DNA of 6,901 nucleotides from G713 sp034717835 (GCA_034717835.1 JAYELZ010000007.1:1-6901), one strand, 5' to 3'; shown: positions 1 through 5,973, numbered from the stretch's first letter. Translations and numbers: made by a program. The notes: generated from the letters alone by a model not told the origin.

Positions 1-639
1 AGTTTCACGTTCTGCGATACGAAGAGTTTGCCAGCTCTCTTTCAGCCGGTGGGCAAAGGCTTGGAGATCTGCCCCGGTCAAGTCAAAGGCCAAACCTACT
101 CCCAGTAATGTTAGCAGCCCCAGCCCCAGGCTCGTGATCAGTGATCCGAAGTAGAGCGTGAAGTAAATGCTCAAAGCCCAACCGATCACGCCCCCCCCTA
201 AGCCGGCTTCTACCAAGCCCCAACCGGCTTGACGCAGGAGCGTGTGACTTAAACCTAGTAATCCCGCTAAGGCTATTTCTAATCCCAAGATAGGACGCCA
301 ACGCCAGAGGCAGGGTTTATGTACCAGATGGCGTAGCCAGAGCAATCCCAGGGCCGAGATGAGCGCGGCGGTGGGATAGGCGCCCCAGCCGCAGAGCCAT
401 ACTAGCAAGCGCGCCCAACCATCAATCCAGCGGCCGGAGTTGAGGCCGGCGAGGGTGGCGCTGGTTAATAGCCCTAGAAAAATGAGGGCTAGGGAGATGA
501 ATTGTTGGCCGGTGGGGCCGGTGAGAAGTTTGGAGAGCCTGCTTGCCACTCGCTCGGAGGCAGTCCGCGAGTCCACTTGCTTGCGACGCGCCAGGTAATT
601 CCTCGGGTGGGCCATTTTACGATCTCTGCGTGGTGACAT
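1..639 (-). CDS. ftsK: DNA translocase FtsK/SpoIIIE, N-terminal membrane part (incomplete at the left edge)
   Basis: The open frame runs from ATG at 639 to the window edge without a stop (213 codons). The product starts with a basic, cytosolic tail of about 45 residues (MSPRRDRK..., YLARRK). About four hydrophobic segments follow, near residues 46-66, 76-102, 115-135 and 148-186. A GGGVIG motif at 148-153 begins the last of these, and matches the (S)GGxxG motif of the FtsK_4TM domain in FtsK/SpoIIIE proteins. In that family the membrane part anchors the protein at the division septum, and a C-terminal RecA-like motor with a gamma domain pumps DNA and activates Xer recombination. The motor would lie to the left of the window and is not seen. 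AGAAGGAAG lies 5 bases before the ATG on the coding strand. A second in-frame ATG at 615 is possible but has no better site. The gene starts 39 bp after the sensor/HTH gene, so co-transcription is likely. A G8 run on the coding strand (191-198) encodes the GGG of the motif. The family call rests on the membrane pattern only. Confidence 0.72.
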   Translation of the reverse strand, partial: MSPRRDRKMAHPRNYLARRKQVDSRTASERVASRLSKLLTGPTGQQFISLALIFLGLLTSATLAGLNSGRWIDGWARLLVWLCGWGAYPTAALISALGLLWLRHLVHKPCLWRWRPILGLEIALAGLLGLSHTLLRQAGWGLVEAGLGGGVIGWALSIYFTLYFGSLITSLGLGLLTLLGVGLAFDLTGADLQAFAHRLKESWQTLRIAERET

Positions 640-678
640 AAATTCTTCCTTCTGTAATGACGTCTGGGATGACGTGGG

Positions 679-2568
679 TTACTGGTTATCAGGGGGGGGG
701 ATTTGTTCTTGGTGTGCTCCTTCTTCCATTTCTACGATGATGCGCGTTAGATTGTCAATGGCTACCCGTTGTTTGCGATAGAAGCTGGATTCGCTGACGG
801 CTAAGCGCAGGGCCACTTCGCGCACTGTTTTGCCGCGCAGGAACTTCATTTCCAAGATATTGTACAGGAGCCATGCGGGAGCGGTGAGTTGGCGTTTTCC
901 ATCGGGGCGCAACCGTTCGATACCTTCGGAGAGAATGGCGCGTAGGGCTTTGATAGTGCTGTAATCATGTTGCGCGCTACTTTGTTGGACGATTTGGAGG
1001 TCTAAGAGAGGGTTCTTGGTAAGCCGCGGCCCGCCCCAGTAATGAGCTAGTGCGTCATGTACCTGCGCGGCGACCTCTGCGTGATCCACGTGGGTAAATT
1101 GGGGGGCAGCTGCTTGCTCGTAACGTAATTCGCTTTGGCGCTGTTGGATATTCTGTAGTTCATCGTAGAGCGGTGAGAAGGCCTGGAGGATGAGCTCTTG
1201 CAACCGGCGATCTTCCAGGGCGGCGTTGGTTTGCGCTAAGAGCTCCTTCAGTTGCTGGTTCTGGTTGGGGGAAAGGGGGAGAGAGACGCTCGGTTTTTGT
1301 AAGCCTACCAAGCCCAGGTGGTGCTCTCCCGATTTATCCTTGAGCGCGGAGACCCAATAATCGTCCCAAATTAGAAACCCGCTGGTTTGTAGAACTTGGG
1401 CTGTTTTGGGGAAGGGGAAGTTGGCTACTTCTTCCTCTGAGATATGTAACCCACACCAAATTTCGCGGTGCAATTGTTCTGCTTGCCAGGTGGCGATGAA
1501 GCCACCGGGGCTACTAAGTAGCTCGCACATCGCGGCTAAGATATTCTCCAAAAATTGGGCGATATCTGCCGTAGTCAACAAGCGCTGGCTGAGTTCCTGA
1601 ATTTGGGCTACTTCTTGGCGTCCTTGTCGGTAAAGAGCCAGGTCCAAGAATGGCTTCCCCAATTCCACTCCCAGCTGGGCCAGAATGATGGTGATGGCGA
1701 CCATGACCAGTGAGAGGGTATGGCTTTCCAGGCCGAATTGTTGTTCTCCGGTAAGACCGAGACCAAAAACGCTCAGAGCTAACAGCGCGGTCACTGGGCC
1801 GCGCAGCAAGAAACGTACCAAGCGATGTTTGATAACTCGTTCGGGGGAGAGGGCGCCAATGAAAGCGACGCTATAAGCAATCAGCGCTAACATCCCGGCG
1901 ATGGCTAGGTTGCTGATAATGAGGAGTATCCAGAGTAGGGGGCTGGGGAGGGCGGCTGGCCAGCCGATAATCAGCAGATAGGGGAAGACCCCGATGGCCG
2001 GGGCCACAAATCCGATGGAGAGGTAAGACATGCGTCGCCGAGCGGCGCTGGTGTAGCAACGACGTTGCGCTTGTAGTGTTACTCGTAATCCCCAGAGTGT
2101 GACGGCGGCGAAGAGGAGGGCGAAGGGATAGAAAAGTGGGCCGGCATGTAGGTGCAGCACCCCGGCGGAAGTTACGCCATTATGTACTACTAGATCGGTG
2201 AAAAACGCCAACAGGGTCACTATCCCACTGATGAGGAAGTTGCCCGCACGCAACCAGCGCGGATAGTGGTTTTCTTGTACTGCCAATTGAATGGCCCGGG
2301 TAAATTCCAGATAGAAGGCCGGTGTGAACGCGATACCTAGCCATTGGAAGCGGAGTAATTTCTCACTCAAGGCGTGATTATGGCTACCGTGGAGCAAAAT
2401 ATCCACTAGGTAAACAATGATGATACAGCCCAGCAGCTCATTGAAATGGCGTGCTACGCGACTACGTCGATTATGGAAGTAGAGATAGAGCAACAGCGCG
2501 AAGGCGGTTGCTCCTACGCTGGCGGTTAAGACATCATTGACGCGGGCTAAAAAATGTAACCAGTTCAT
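679..2568 (-). CDS. Polytopic membrane sensor with GAF-like region and C-terminal HTH domain; putative membrane-tethered regulator
   Basis: A 629-residue protein. Residues 1-301 hold eight or nine hydrophobic segments (about 11-31, 44-60, 72-92, 109-128, 144-164, 182-201, 210-237, 255-273, 285-301), resembling the 7TM module found N-terminal to some histidine kinases. Residues 318-450 (LSQRLLTTADIAQFLENIL..., then alternating strands and helices) look like a degenerate GAF domain. A Gln/Glu-rich, possibly coiled-coil stretch covers about 436-485. Residues 495-615 form a helical domain with HYWGGPRL at 509-516 and LLYNILEMKFL at 567-577. Its end reads like a sigma-region-4/HTH: VREVALRLA (582-590), a turn, then SESSFYRKQRVAI (592-604). 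No histidine-kinase, ATPase, GGDEF or receiver motif is present. The inferred job is to sense a membrane or small-molecule signal and bind DNA while tethered. Signal and target are unknown. The ATG lies 6 bp after the acetyltransferase stop and has no clear Shine-Dalgarno, which suggests translational coupling. Alternative: an HTH-like fold used for protein contacts. Confidence 0.75.
   Translation of the reverse strand: MNWLHFLARVNDVLTASVGATAFALLLYLYFHNRRSRVARHFNELLGCIIIVYLVDILLHGSHNHALSEKLLRFQWLGIAFTPAFYLEFTRAIQLAVQENHYPRWLRAGNFLISGIVTLLAFFTDLVVHNGVTSAGVLHLHAGPLFYPFALLFAAVTLWGLRVTLQAQRRCYTSAARRRMSYLSIGFVAPAIGVFPYLLIIGWPAALPSPLLWILLIISNLAIAGMLALIAYSVAFIGALSPERVIKHRLVRFLLRGPVTALLALSVFGLGLTGEQQFGLESHTLSLVMVAITIILAQLGVELGKPFLDLALYRQGRQEVAQIQELSQRLLTTADIAQFLENILAAMCELLSSPGGFIATWQAEQLHREIWCGLHISEEEVANFPFPKTAQVLQTSGFLIWDDYWVSALKDKSGEHHLGLVGLQKPSVSLPLSPNQNQQLKELLAQTNAALEDRRLQELILQAFSPLYDELQNIQQRQSELRYEQAAAPQFTHVDHAEVAAQVHDALAHYWGGPRLTKNPLLDLQIVQQSSAQHDYSTIKALRAILSEGIERLRPDGKRQLTAPAWLLYNILEMKFLRGKTVREVALRLAVSESSFYRKQRVAIDNLTRIIVEMEEGAHQEQIPPPDNQ
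692..700 (-). repeat. Homopolymer C9 tract (coding strand) at the 3' end of the sensor/HTH gene
   Basis: Nine consecutive G on the plus strand read as C9 in the gene and encode the PPP of the C-terminal IPPPDNQ. The stop codon follows four codons later (TAA at 681-679). A gain of one C would put TGA immediately after the tract. A loss of one C would open a frame of about 66 codons that runs out of frame into the start of the FtsK gene. Tracts of this length are prone to slippage. A sequencing error in the tract is also possible. Confidence 0.8.
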
Positions 2569-2574
2569 ATAAAT

Positions 2575-3105
2575 TTAGCGAATGTATTTACGGAAGAGTA
2601 ACGCTGCTTCTTGACCGGGCCAATAATTATCCTGGAATCCGCAGGGGGTGAAGCCCTGTTGTTGAGCAAAGGCGAGGGCCGGCTGGGCTTTGAGCGGAAT
2701 TGCTAAGATCAATTGCTCCACGCCCTTGCGGAGGCTCCAACCGGTGGCGTGGTGGAGGAGAGCACTGCCTAGCTGCTGTCGCCGTTGCTCGCGATCTACG
2801 ACTAATTCGGTTAAGTAGGCCGCGTGGCGTTCTAGTACCAACTCTAAGCCTAGATAGCCTCTCACTTTAAGACGTTCGGCGGCAACCCAGAAACTAGCGC
2901 GTTTCTCCCAGACCGGGATTAACTCTTCCGGCGCGAGTGGGGGATGGAGCGTTTGCTTGCGGGGTAGCTGCACTTCACGAAAGTACATGCCCCATTCTTT
3001 GGCTCGTTGTTGTTCTTGTAGCTGCCAAGCGATCTCGGTTTCATAAGAAGCATCTAAGGCTAAACATTTCGGCCAATCATCGTTGCGTACTGAACGAATA
3101 TGCAA
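2575..3105 (-). CDS. GNAT-family N-acetyltransferase (TTG start)
   Basis: Predicted to move an acetyl group from acetyl-CoA to an amine; the substrate cannot be read from the sequence. The chosen start is TTG at 3105, giving 176 residues that begin (M)HIRSVRNDDWP, the usual beta1 opening of GNAT proteins (IRxxxxxD). GGAGGTG at 3118-3112 sits 6 bases before it. A longer frame from TTG at 3120 would place that Shine-Dalgarno inside the coding region and has no site of its own. The acetyl-CoA motif A is LTELVVDREQRRQQLGSALL, at about residues 98-117: the Arg and last Gly of the R/Q-x-x-G-x-G/A loop are kept, but the first Gly is Gln. The end (residues 150-176: QGFTPCGF..., ALLFRKYI) fits the last strands of the fold. 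Residues 28-70 carry an extra helical, Gln/Glu-rich stretch before the core strands (FWVAAERLKVRGYLGLELV). It lies between the two-TM protein (66-bp gap, mostly heptamer repeat) and the sensor/HTH gene (6-bp gap). Confidence 0.82.
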   Translation of the reverse strand: MHIRSVRNDDWPKCLALDASYETEIAWQLQEQQRAKEWGMYFREVQLPRKQTLHPPLAPEELIPVWEKRASFWVAAERLKVRGYLGLELVLERHAAYLTELVVDREQRRQQLGSALLHHATGWSLRKGVEQLILAIPLKAQPALAFAQQQGFTPCGFQDNYWPGQEAALLFRKYIR

Positions 3106-3111
3106 AGGAAA

Positions 3112-3118
3112 CACCTCC
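3112..3118 (-). promoter_or_regulatory. Strong Shine-Dalgarno site that fixes the acetyltransferase start
   Basis: The coding strand reads GGAGGTG, close to the ideal anti-16S complement, followed by TTTCCT and then TTG at 3105. The spacing is ideal for the TTG at 3105 and impossible for the TTG at 3120, which overlaps it. Confidence 0.75.
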
Positions 3119-3120
3119 AA

Positions 3121-3171
3121 CTTTCGACTTTTGACTTTCGACTTTTGACTTTCGACCTTTGACCTTTGACT
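3121..3171. repeat. Heptanucleotide short tandem repeat (7 units of CTTTYGA type)
   Basis: Plus-strand units in order: CTTTCGA, CTTTTGA, CTTTCGA, CTTTTGA, CTTTCGA, CCTTTGA, CCTTTGA, then CT. The first five alternate C/T at position 5, so they can also be read as a 14-mer repeated 2.5 times. The array fills almost all of the 66-bp gap between the stop of the two-TM protein (3172) and the Shine-Dalgarno of the acetyltransferase. From memory, similar heptamers occur in cyanobacterial and Chloroflexota gaps; this is unverified. Confidence 0.93.
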
Positions 3172-3921
3172 CTACTGCGCATCAATATATACGGGAATGG
3201 TGCAAATGGTAGTATTGCCATAGATATCCACTGTTACCAGACGGAATTTATAAGGGCCACCGGGTGGATAGAGCTCTGGATTGGAAATATCCCAACTTCC
3301 TAAATCGCCATTTTCTACTGGGCGGTCAAATTGCTCGATAAAGTTGGGCATTTCGGAATTGGGGAAGACCACCTCGAACTTATAGTAGGCGAAGGCGTTG
3401 ATCTGTGCAGTACCCTGGATTTTTACTATATTGGAAAGATGACCGCCGGCAGCCGGCGCAATCACCTGTACATCAGGCGAGGGACAATCCGGCGGGGCGG
3501 CGGTGGGCAGCGGGGTGGGGATGGTGGTCGGAGTAGGCGGCGCTCCGCCGAGCGGAGTGGGCGTGGCCGTCTGTAACGGCTGCAAAGTGGCGGTGGTGGT
3601 AGGCGTGGGAGTGGCGGTTTTAGTCGCGGGAGGCGTTAAGCCGGCGGCCATCTCGGGCGTCGGCGTGGCGAGGGTGGGGAGTTCCGGCACGATGTAATTG
3701 TCTACGATAAAGATCAAGCCACCCAGGAACAAAAATAGTCCCATCATTACCTGGGCGCGCTTGATCTGCTGTTGGATACGCTCGCGCTCCAACGTGAATT
3801 GGGCCGCACGGAGTCGCCGTCGTGCGGAGAGTGCCGCCAGAATATAGCCCAGCACTCCCAGCAGGGCGATTAGATAGAAGAGATAAGTTTGATGGGACAG
3901 CCATTGCAGTACCACATTCAT
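3172..3921 (-). CDS. Two-TM membrane protein with Thr/Pro-rich linker and exported beta-type (Ig-like) domain
   Basis: A 249-residue protein of unknown function. It has a first TM segment at about 11-32, a basic and charged helical loop at 33-57 (ARRRLRAAQFTLERERIQQQIKR), a second TM at 58-77, a low-complexity Thr/Pro/Ala linker at 82-145 (repeats of ATPTP, PTPTTT, PTPLP), and a folded C-terminal domain at 146-249. By the positive-inside rule the basic loop is cytosolic, so both ends are outside. The C-terminal domain has beta features: VQVIAPAAGG, IVKIQGTAQI, YYKFEVVF, then LGSWDIS and YKFRLVTVDIYGNTT. I associate this domain with exported Chloroflexota proteins, where a similar module follows penicillin-binding or lipoprotein parts. 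Cys146 and Cys240 bracket it and could form a disulfide. The ATG is 23 bp after the phosphorylase stop. AGGAG lies about 14 bases upstream, rather far, inside a small inverted repeat. It may serve as a cell-envelope scaffold or binding protein, but no catalytic motif is seen. Confidence 0.78.
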   Translation of the reverse strand: MNVVLQWLSHQTYLFYLIALLGVLGYILAALSARRRLRAAQFTLERERIQQQIKRAQVMMGLFLFLGGLIFIVDNYIVPELPTLATPTPEMAAGLTPPATKTATPTPTTTATLQPLQTATPTPLGGAPPTPTTIPTPLPTAAPPDCPSPDVQVIAPAAGGHLSNIVKIQGTAQINAFAYYKFEVVFPNSEMPNFIEQFDRPVENGDLGSWDISNPELYPPGGPYKFRLVTVDIYGNTTICTIPVYIDAQ

Positions 3922-3943
3922 TTTAGGTGGAATTACTCCTAAA
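3922..3943 (-). promoter_or_regulatory. Inverted repeat holding the only Shine-Dalgarno of the two-TM protein gene
   Basis: The plus strand reads TTTAGG at 3922-3927 and CCTAAA at 3938-3943, perfect 6-bp arms around 10 bases that add one more G-C pair. On the mRNA the 3938-3943 arm contains the AGG of the AGGAG site, so folding would hide it. The site is also 14 bases from the ATG, beyond the usual distance. It might be a weak translational control or chance. Confidence 0.35.
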
Positions 3944-3944
3944 T

Positions 3945-4787
3945 TTAGACTAAACCAGATTCGAGGATGCCGCGTACTAGCGTTTCCAGGCGCGGAACCA
4001 ATTGTACACCAGCTTCCAAGACCTCTTCGTGATTGGGAGGCGGCGCACCTTCTTCCCCGACCAGGCTGTTGGTGATGCCGGAGAGACCCAATACCTGCAT
4101 GCCCCCGTGGCGAGCGGTGATGACTTCCGGCACGGTGGACATGCCGACGGCATCCACGCCGATGGCGCGCAAGAAGCGTACATCGGCCAGCGTCTCGAAA
4201 CTCGGCCCAGCCAAGCAGATGTAGACGCCTTTGTGGTACGGGATGCCATTTTCGCGGGCAATCTCGCAGGCTTTCTCGCGCAACGCGGGCGTGTAAGCCT
4301 CGTTCATGCTGGGAAAGCGTGGCCCTAACTCGTCGATGTTCGGGCCGTAGAGCGGATTTTGTCCGGCCATGCCCAGCAGATTGATGTGGTCATGGATAAT
4401 CATCACTTCACCCGGTTTGTACGTGATGTTGACACCCCCGGCGGCATTGGTCACAATGAGGGTTTTCACGCCCAGCACCTGCATCACCCGGATGGGGAAG
4501 CCTACTTGCGTGATGGGGTAGCCTTCGTAGAAATGCCCGCGTCCCTGCATGACCATTACTGGACGGTTGGCGAGGGTGCCCAATACCAGCCGCCCAGCGT
4601 GTCCCTGGACTGTGGAGACGGGATAGTTAGGGAGTTCCTGGTAGGGGATGATGGTGGCATCCTCGATTGAGTCGGCTAGATGGTTTAGCCCGGAGCCCAA
4701 AATCATACCTATCTTTGGCTCCAAAGACGTGCGTTGGCGGATAACTGCGGCCGTAGCCTGGAAATCTTCCATCGTGTAATGTTTCAT
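3945..4787 (-). CDS. punA: Purine nucleoside phosphorylase (trimeric PNP-I type)
   Basis: Cleaves inosine or guanosine with phosphate to give the base and ribose-1-phosphate, in cytosolic purine salvage. The 280-residue length is normal for the trimeric family. All active-site signatures are present: GSGL at 31-34 (phosphate Ser32), GHAG at 62-65 (His63), GRGHFYEG at 82-89 (Arg83, His85, Tyr87), TNAAGG at 113-118, GPSFET at 194-199 (Glu198), GMSTVPE at 215-221, and ITN at 238-240 (Asn240) followed by His253. Glu198 and Asn240 are the purine-contacting pair that indicates 6-oxopurine preference and argues against the sister enzyme MTA phosphorylase. AAGGAG lies 7 bases before the ATG at 4787, so the start is secure. 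It lies 95 bp after the recombinase stop, in a gap with CACAGAG repeats. I see no convincing promoter of its own, so it is probably read from the recombinase promoter. Its link with chromosome segregation genes is probably only positional. Confidence 0.96.
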   Translation of the reverse strand: MKHYTMEDFQATAAVIRQRTSLEPKIGMILGSGLNHLADSIEDATIIPYQELPNYPVSTVQGHAGRLVLGTLANRPVMVMQGRGHFYEGYPITQVGFPIRVMQVLGVKTLIVTNAAGGVNITYKPGEVMIIHDHINLLGMAGQNPLYGPNIDELGPRFPSMNEAYTPALREKACEIARENGIPYHKGVYICLAGPSFETLADVRFLRAIGVDAVGMSTVPEVITARHGGMQVLGLSGITNSLVGEEGAPPPNHEEVLEAGVQLVPRLETLVRGILESGLV

Positions 4788-4842
4788 GGTTACGCTCCTT
4801 ATGTTGGGTTAATTTCTTGCCTGCCTTGACAAAACATCTTAC

Positions 4843-4858
4843 CACAGAGCCACAGAGG
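4843..4858. repeat. CACAGAG-type octamer, two units
   Basis: CACAGAGC at 4843-4850 is followed by CACAGAGG at 4851-4858, then a decayed GCAGTGAGG. It lies in the 97-bp gap between the recombinase stop and the phosphorylase start. A short array, different in sequence from the heptamer at 3121. Confidence 0.7.
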
Positions 4859-4881
4859 GCAGTGAGGAGAATTCCCTTGTT

Positions 4882-4900
4882 GCTAAGTCGCTAAGTCGCT
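4882..4900. repeat. GCTAAGTC octamer repeat overlapping the recombinase stop
   Basis: GCTAAGTC occurs at 4882-4889 and 4890-4897, followed by GCT. On the coding strand it encodes the final SDLAT and the TAG stop of the recombinase (Ser298 to Thr302). Confidence 0.8.
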
Positions 4901-5791
4901 CTCAAAAGCGCGGGGGTGCGCTTGGTCGTAAGCATCCCGCTTGCGTTTACTCGATACCTGGGTGTATATCTGGGTCGTGGTGATGCTGGCGTGACCTAAG
5001 AATTGTTGCAATTCGCGCAAATCGGCCCCGCCATCTAGTAGATGGGTGGCGAAAGTGTGGCGCAAGGTGTGCGGCGTAACTTTATCTCCTAGCCCGACTG
5101 CGTGGGCATGTTGTTGTATAATAAACCAGAGTCCCTGGCGGGTGAGTTGCTCGCCGCGTTGGTTGAGGAAGAGAGATTCTTCGGTAGTTCCACAGAGCAG
5201 AAAAGGCCGTCCATCCTGTAAATAGTGCCGGATAGCCTCCAGGGCCATTTTGTGGATCGGGATAAATCGTTCCCTCTCCCCTTTGCCCAGACAGCGCACC
5301 CGTTGTTCCTCGAAATCAATGTCACGGATGGTCAACGTCACGGCTTCGGTAGCCCGTAACCCCGTGGCGTAGAGCGTCTCGAAGAGCGCGTGATCTCGCA
5401 AGCCGAGCGGCGTAGCATGGGAGGCCGTCTCTGCTAAGAGCTGTTCTATCTCCAAATGGGTGAGCACTCGCGGCAACCGTTGTCCTACTTTGGGTTGCGG
5501 CAACCACTCGGTCAAGTCTCGGGTCAAAAGTCCCTCGGCAAAGAGAAAGTTGAGGAACGAGCGGCTGGCGGCGGCCTTGCGGGCGACGCTGGCGGTGCTG
5601 TAACGTTCCTGGAGCCAATCTATGAACCCAGTCAAAACGTCTGGGGTTAGCTCCTCCCAACCGCTCAACTCTGCTGCTACCACGTAATTCCGCAACTGTT
5701 TGAGATCCATGCGGTAGGCGGAGAGTGTGTGGGATGAGTACCCGCGTTCAAATTCTATATAGTGTAGAAATTGGGTGACGGCTTCTCTCAT
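4883..5791 (-). CDS. xer: Xer-type tyrosine recombinase (XerC/XerD family)
   Basis: A site-specific recombinase expected to resolve chromosome dimers at a dif site through a covalent 3'-phosphotyrosine intermediate. The 302 residues are full length for XerC/XerD (about 300). The N-terminal SAM-like core-binding domain (1-95) has the typical FLHYIEFERGYSSHTLSAYR opening. The catalytic domain (about 107-295) has all six key residues: Arg146 (ATGLRATE), Lys170 (GKGERER), His241 and Arg244 (HTLRHTFATHLL), His267 (LGHASITTT) and the nucleophile Tyr276 (QIYTQV). The usual C-terminal HPRA is at 292-295; the following FESDLAT is encoded largely by an octamer repeat. I cannot tell XerC from XerD from sequence alone. 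ATG at 5791 fits the family start; no good Shine-Dalgarno precedes it and no closer in-frame alternative exists. A promoter lies about 45 bp upstream. It is first in the minus-strand series that ends with FtsK, the known activator of Xer recombination. An integron or phage integrase is unlikely given the length and HPRA end. Confidence 0.93.
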   Translation of the reverse strand: MREAVTQFLHYIEFERGYSSHTLSAYRMDLKQLRNYVVAAELSGWEELTPDVLTGFIDWLQERYSTASVARKAAASRSFLNFLFAEGLLTRDLTEWLPQPKVGQRLPRVLTHLEIEQLLAETASHATPLGLRDHALFETLYATGLRATEAVTLTIRDIDFEEQRVRCLGKGERERFIPIHKMALEAIRHYLQDGRPFLLCGTTEESLFLNQRGEQLTRQGLWFIIQQHAHAVGLGDKVTPHTLRHTFATHLLDGGADLRELQQFLGHASITTTQIYTQVSSKRKRDAYDQAHPRAFESDLAT

Positions 5792-5836
5792 AAATGTAGT
5801 CTGTCCAGATTTAACACTATTAACATAACAAGGGGA

Positions 5837-5864
5837 ATTATAGCATAACTAGAGGGAAAACCAA
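5837..5864 (-). promoter_or_regulatory. Sigma70-like promoter of the recombinase gene series
   Basis: On the minus strand, a perfect TATAAT (5842-5837) with an upstream TG dinucleotide (TGCTATAAT, extended -10) is preceded 16 bases earlier by TTGGTT (5864-5859), a weak -35. The predicted transcript start is near 5830, giving a leader of about 39 bases before the ATG at 5791. Confidence 0.6.
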
Positions 5865-5973
5865 GAATTTCACCGCTGAGGGTGCGCCGGATGACAAGCG
5901 GGGGTACTTATGTTGCTGATGGGTGGTTGGCCAGGGTTGACTAATTTTAGATGCGATCGTTCTGGAGATACGT

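Noticed and set aside
191..198. C8 run in the FtsK coding region as a possible phase-variation tract
   Set aside because: It encodes the conserved GGG of the membrane motif, and FtsK is usually important for division, so a switch here is unlikely; codon choice explains it.
1409..1416. GGGAAGGG, a match to the E. coli FtsK-orienting sequence KOPS
   Set aside because: A single copy in a G-rich coding stretch of a distant phylum; no strand skew can be judged from one window.
3503..3697. Plus-strand frame with a Gly/Val repeat (VGVGVAVLV-like)
   Set aside because: It is the complement of the Thr/Pro-rich linker codons of the minus-strand protein; the regularity follows from ACN/CCN codons.
4002..4670. 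Plus-strand frames of about 100 codons opposite the phosphorylase
   Set aside because: They lie antisense to a gene with a complete set of active-site motifs and show no family features themselves.
4859..4882. Possible terminator after the recombinase
   Set aside because: Only the imperfect GGAGAATTCCC palindrome is present, with no loop and no T run on either strand.
5859..5876. Minus-strand AGCGGTGAAATTCTTGG resembling small-subunit rRNA segments
   Set aside because: The match is limited to fewer than 20 bases with no rRNA context either side; it overlaps the -35 of the recombinase promoter and is taken as chance.
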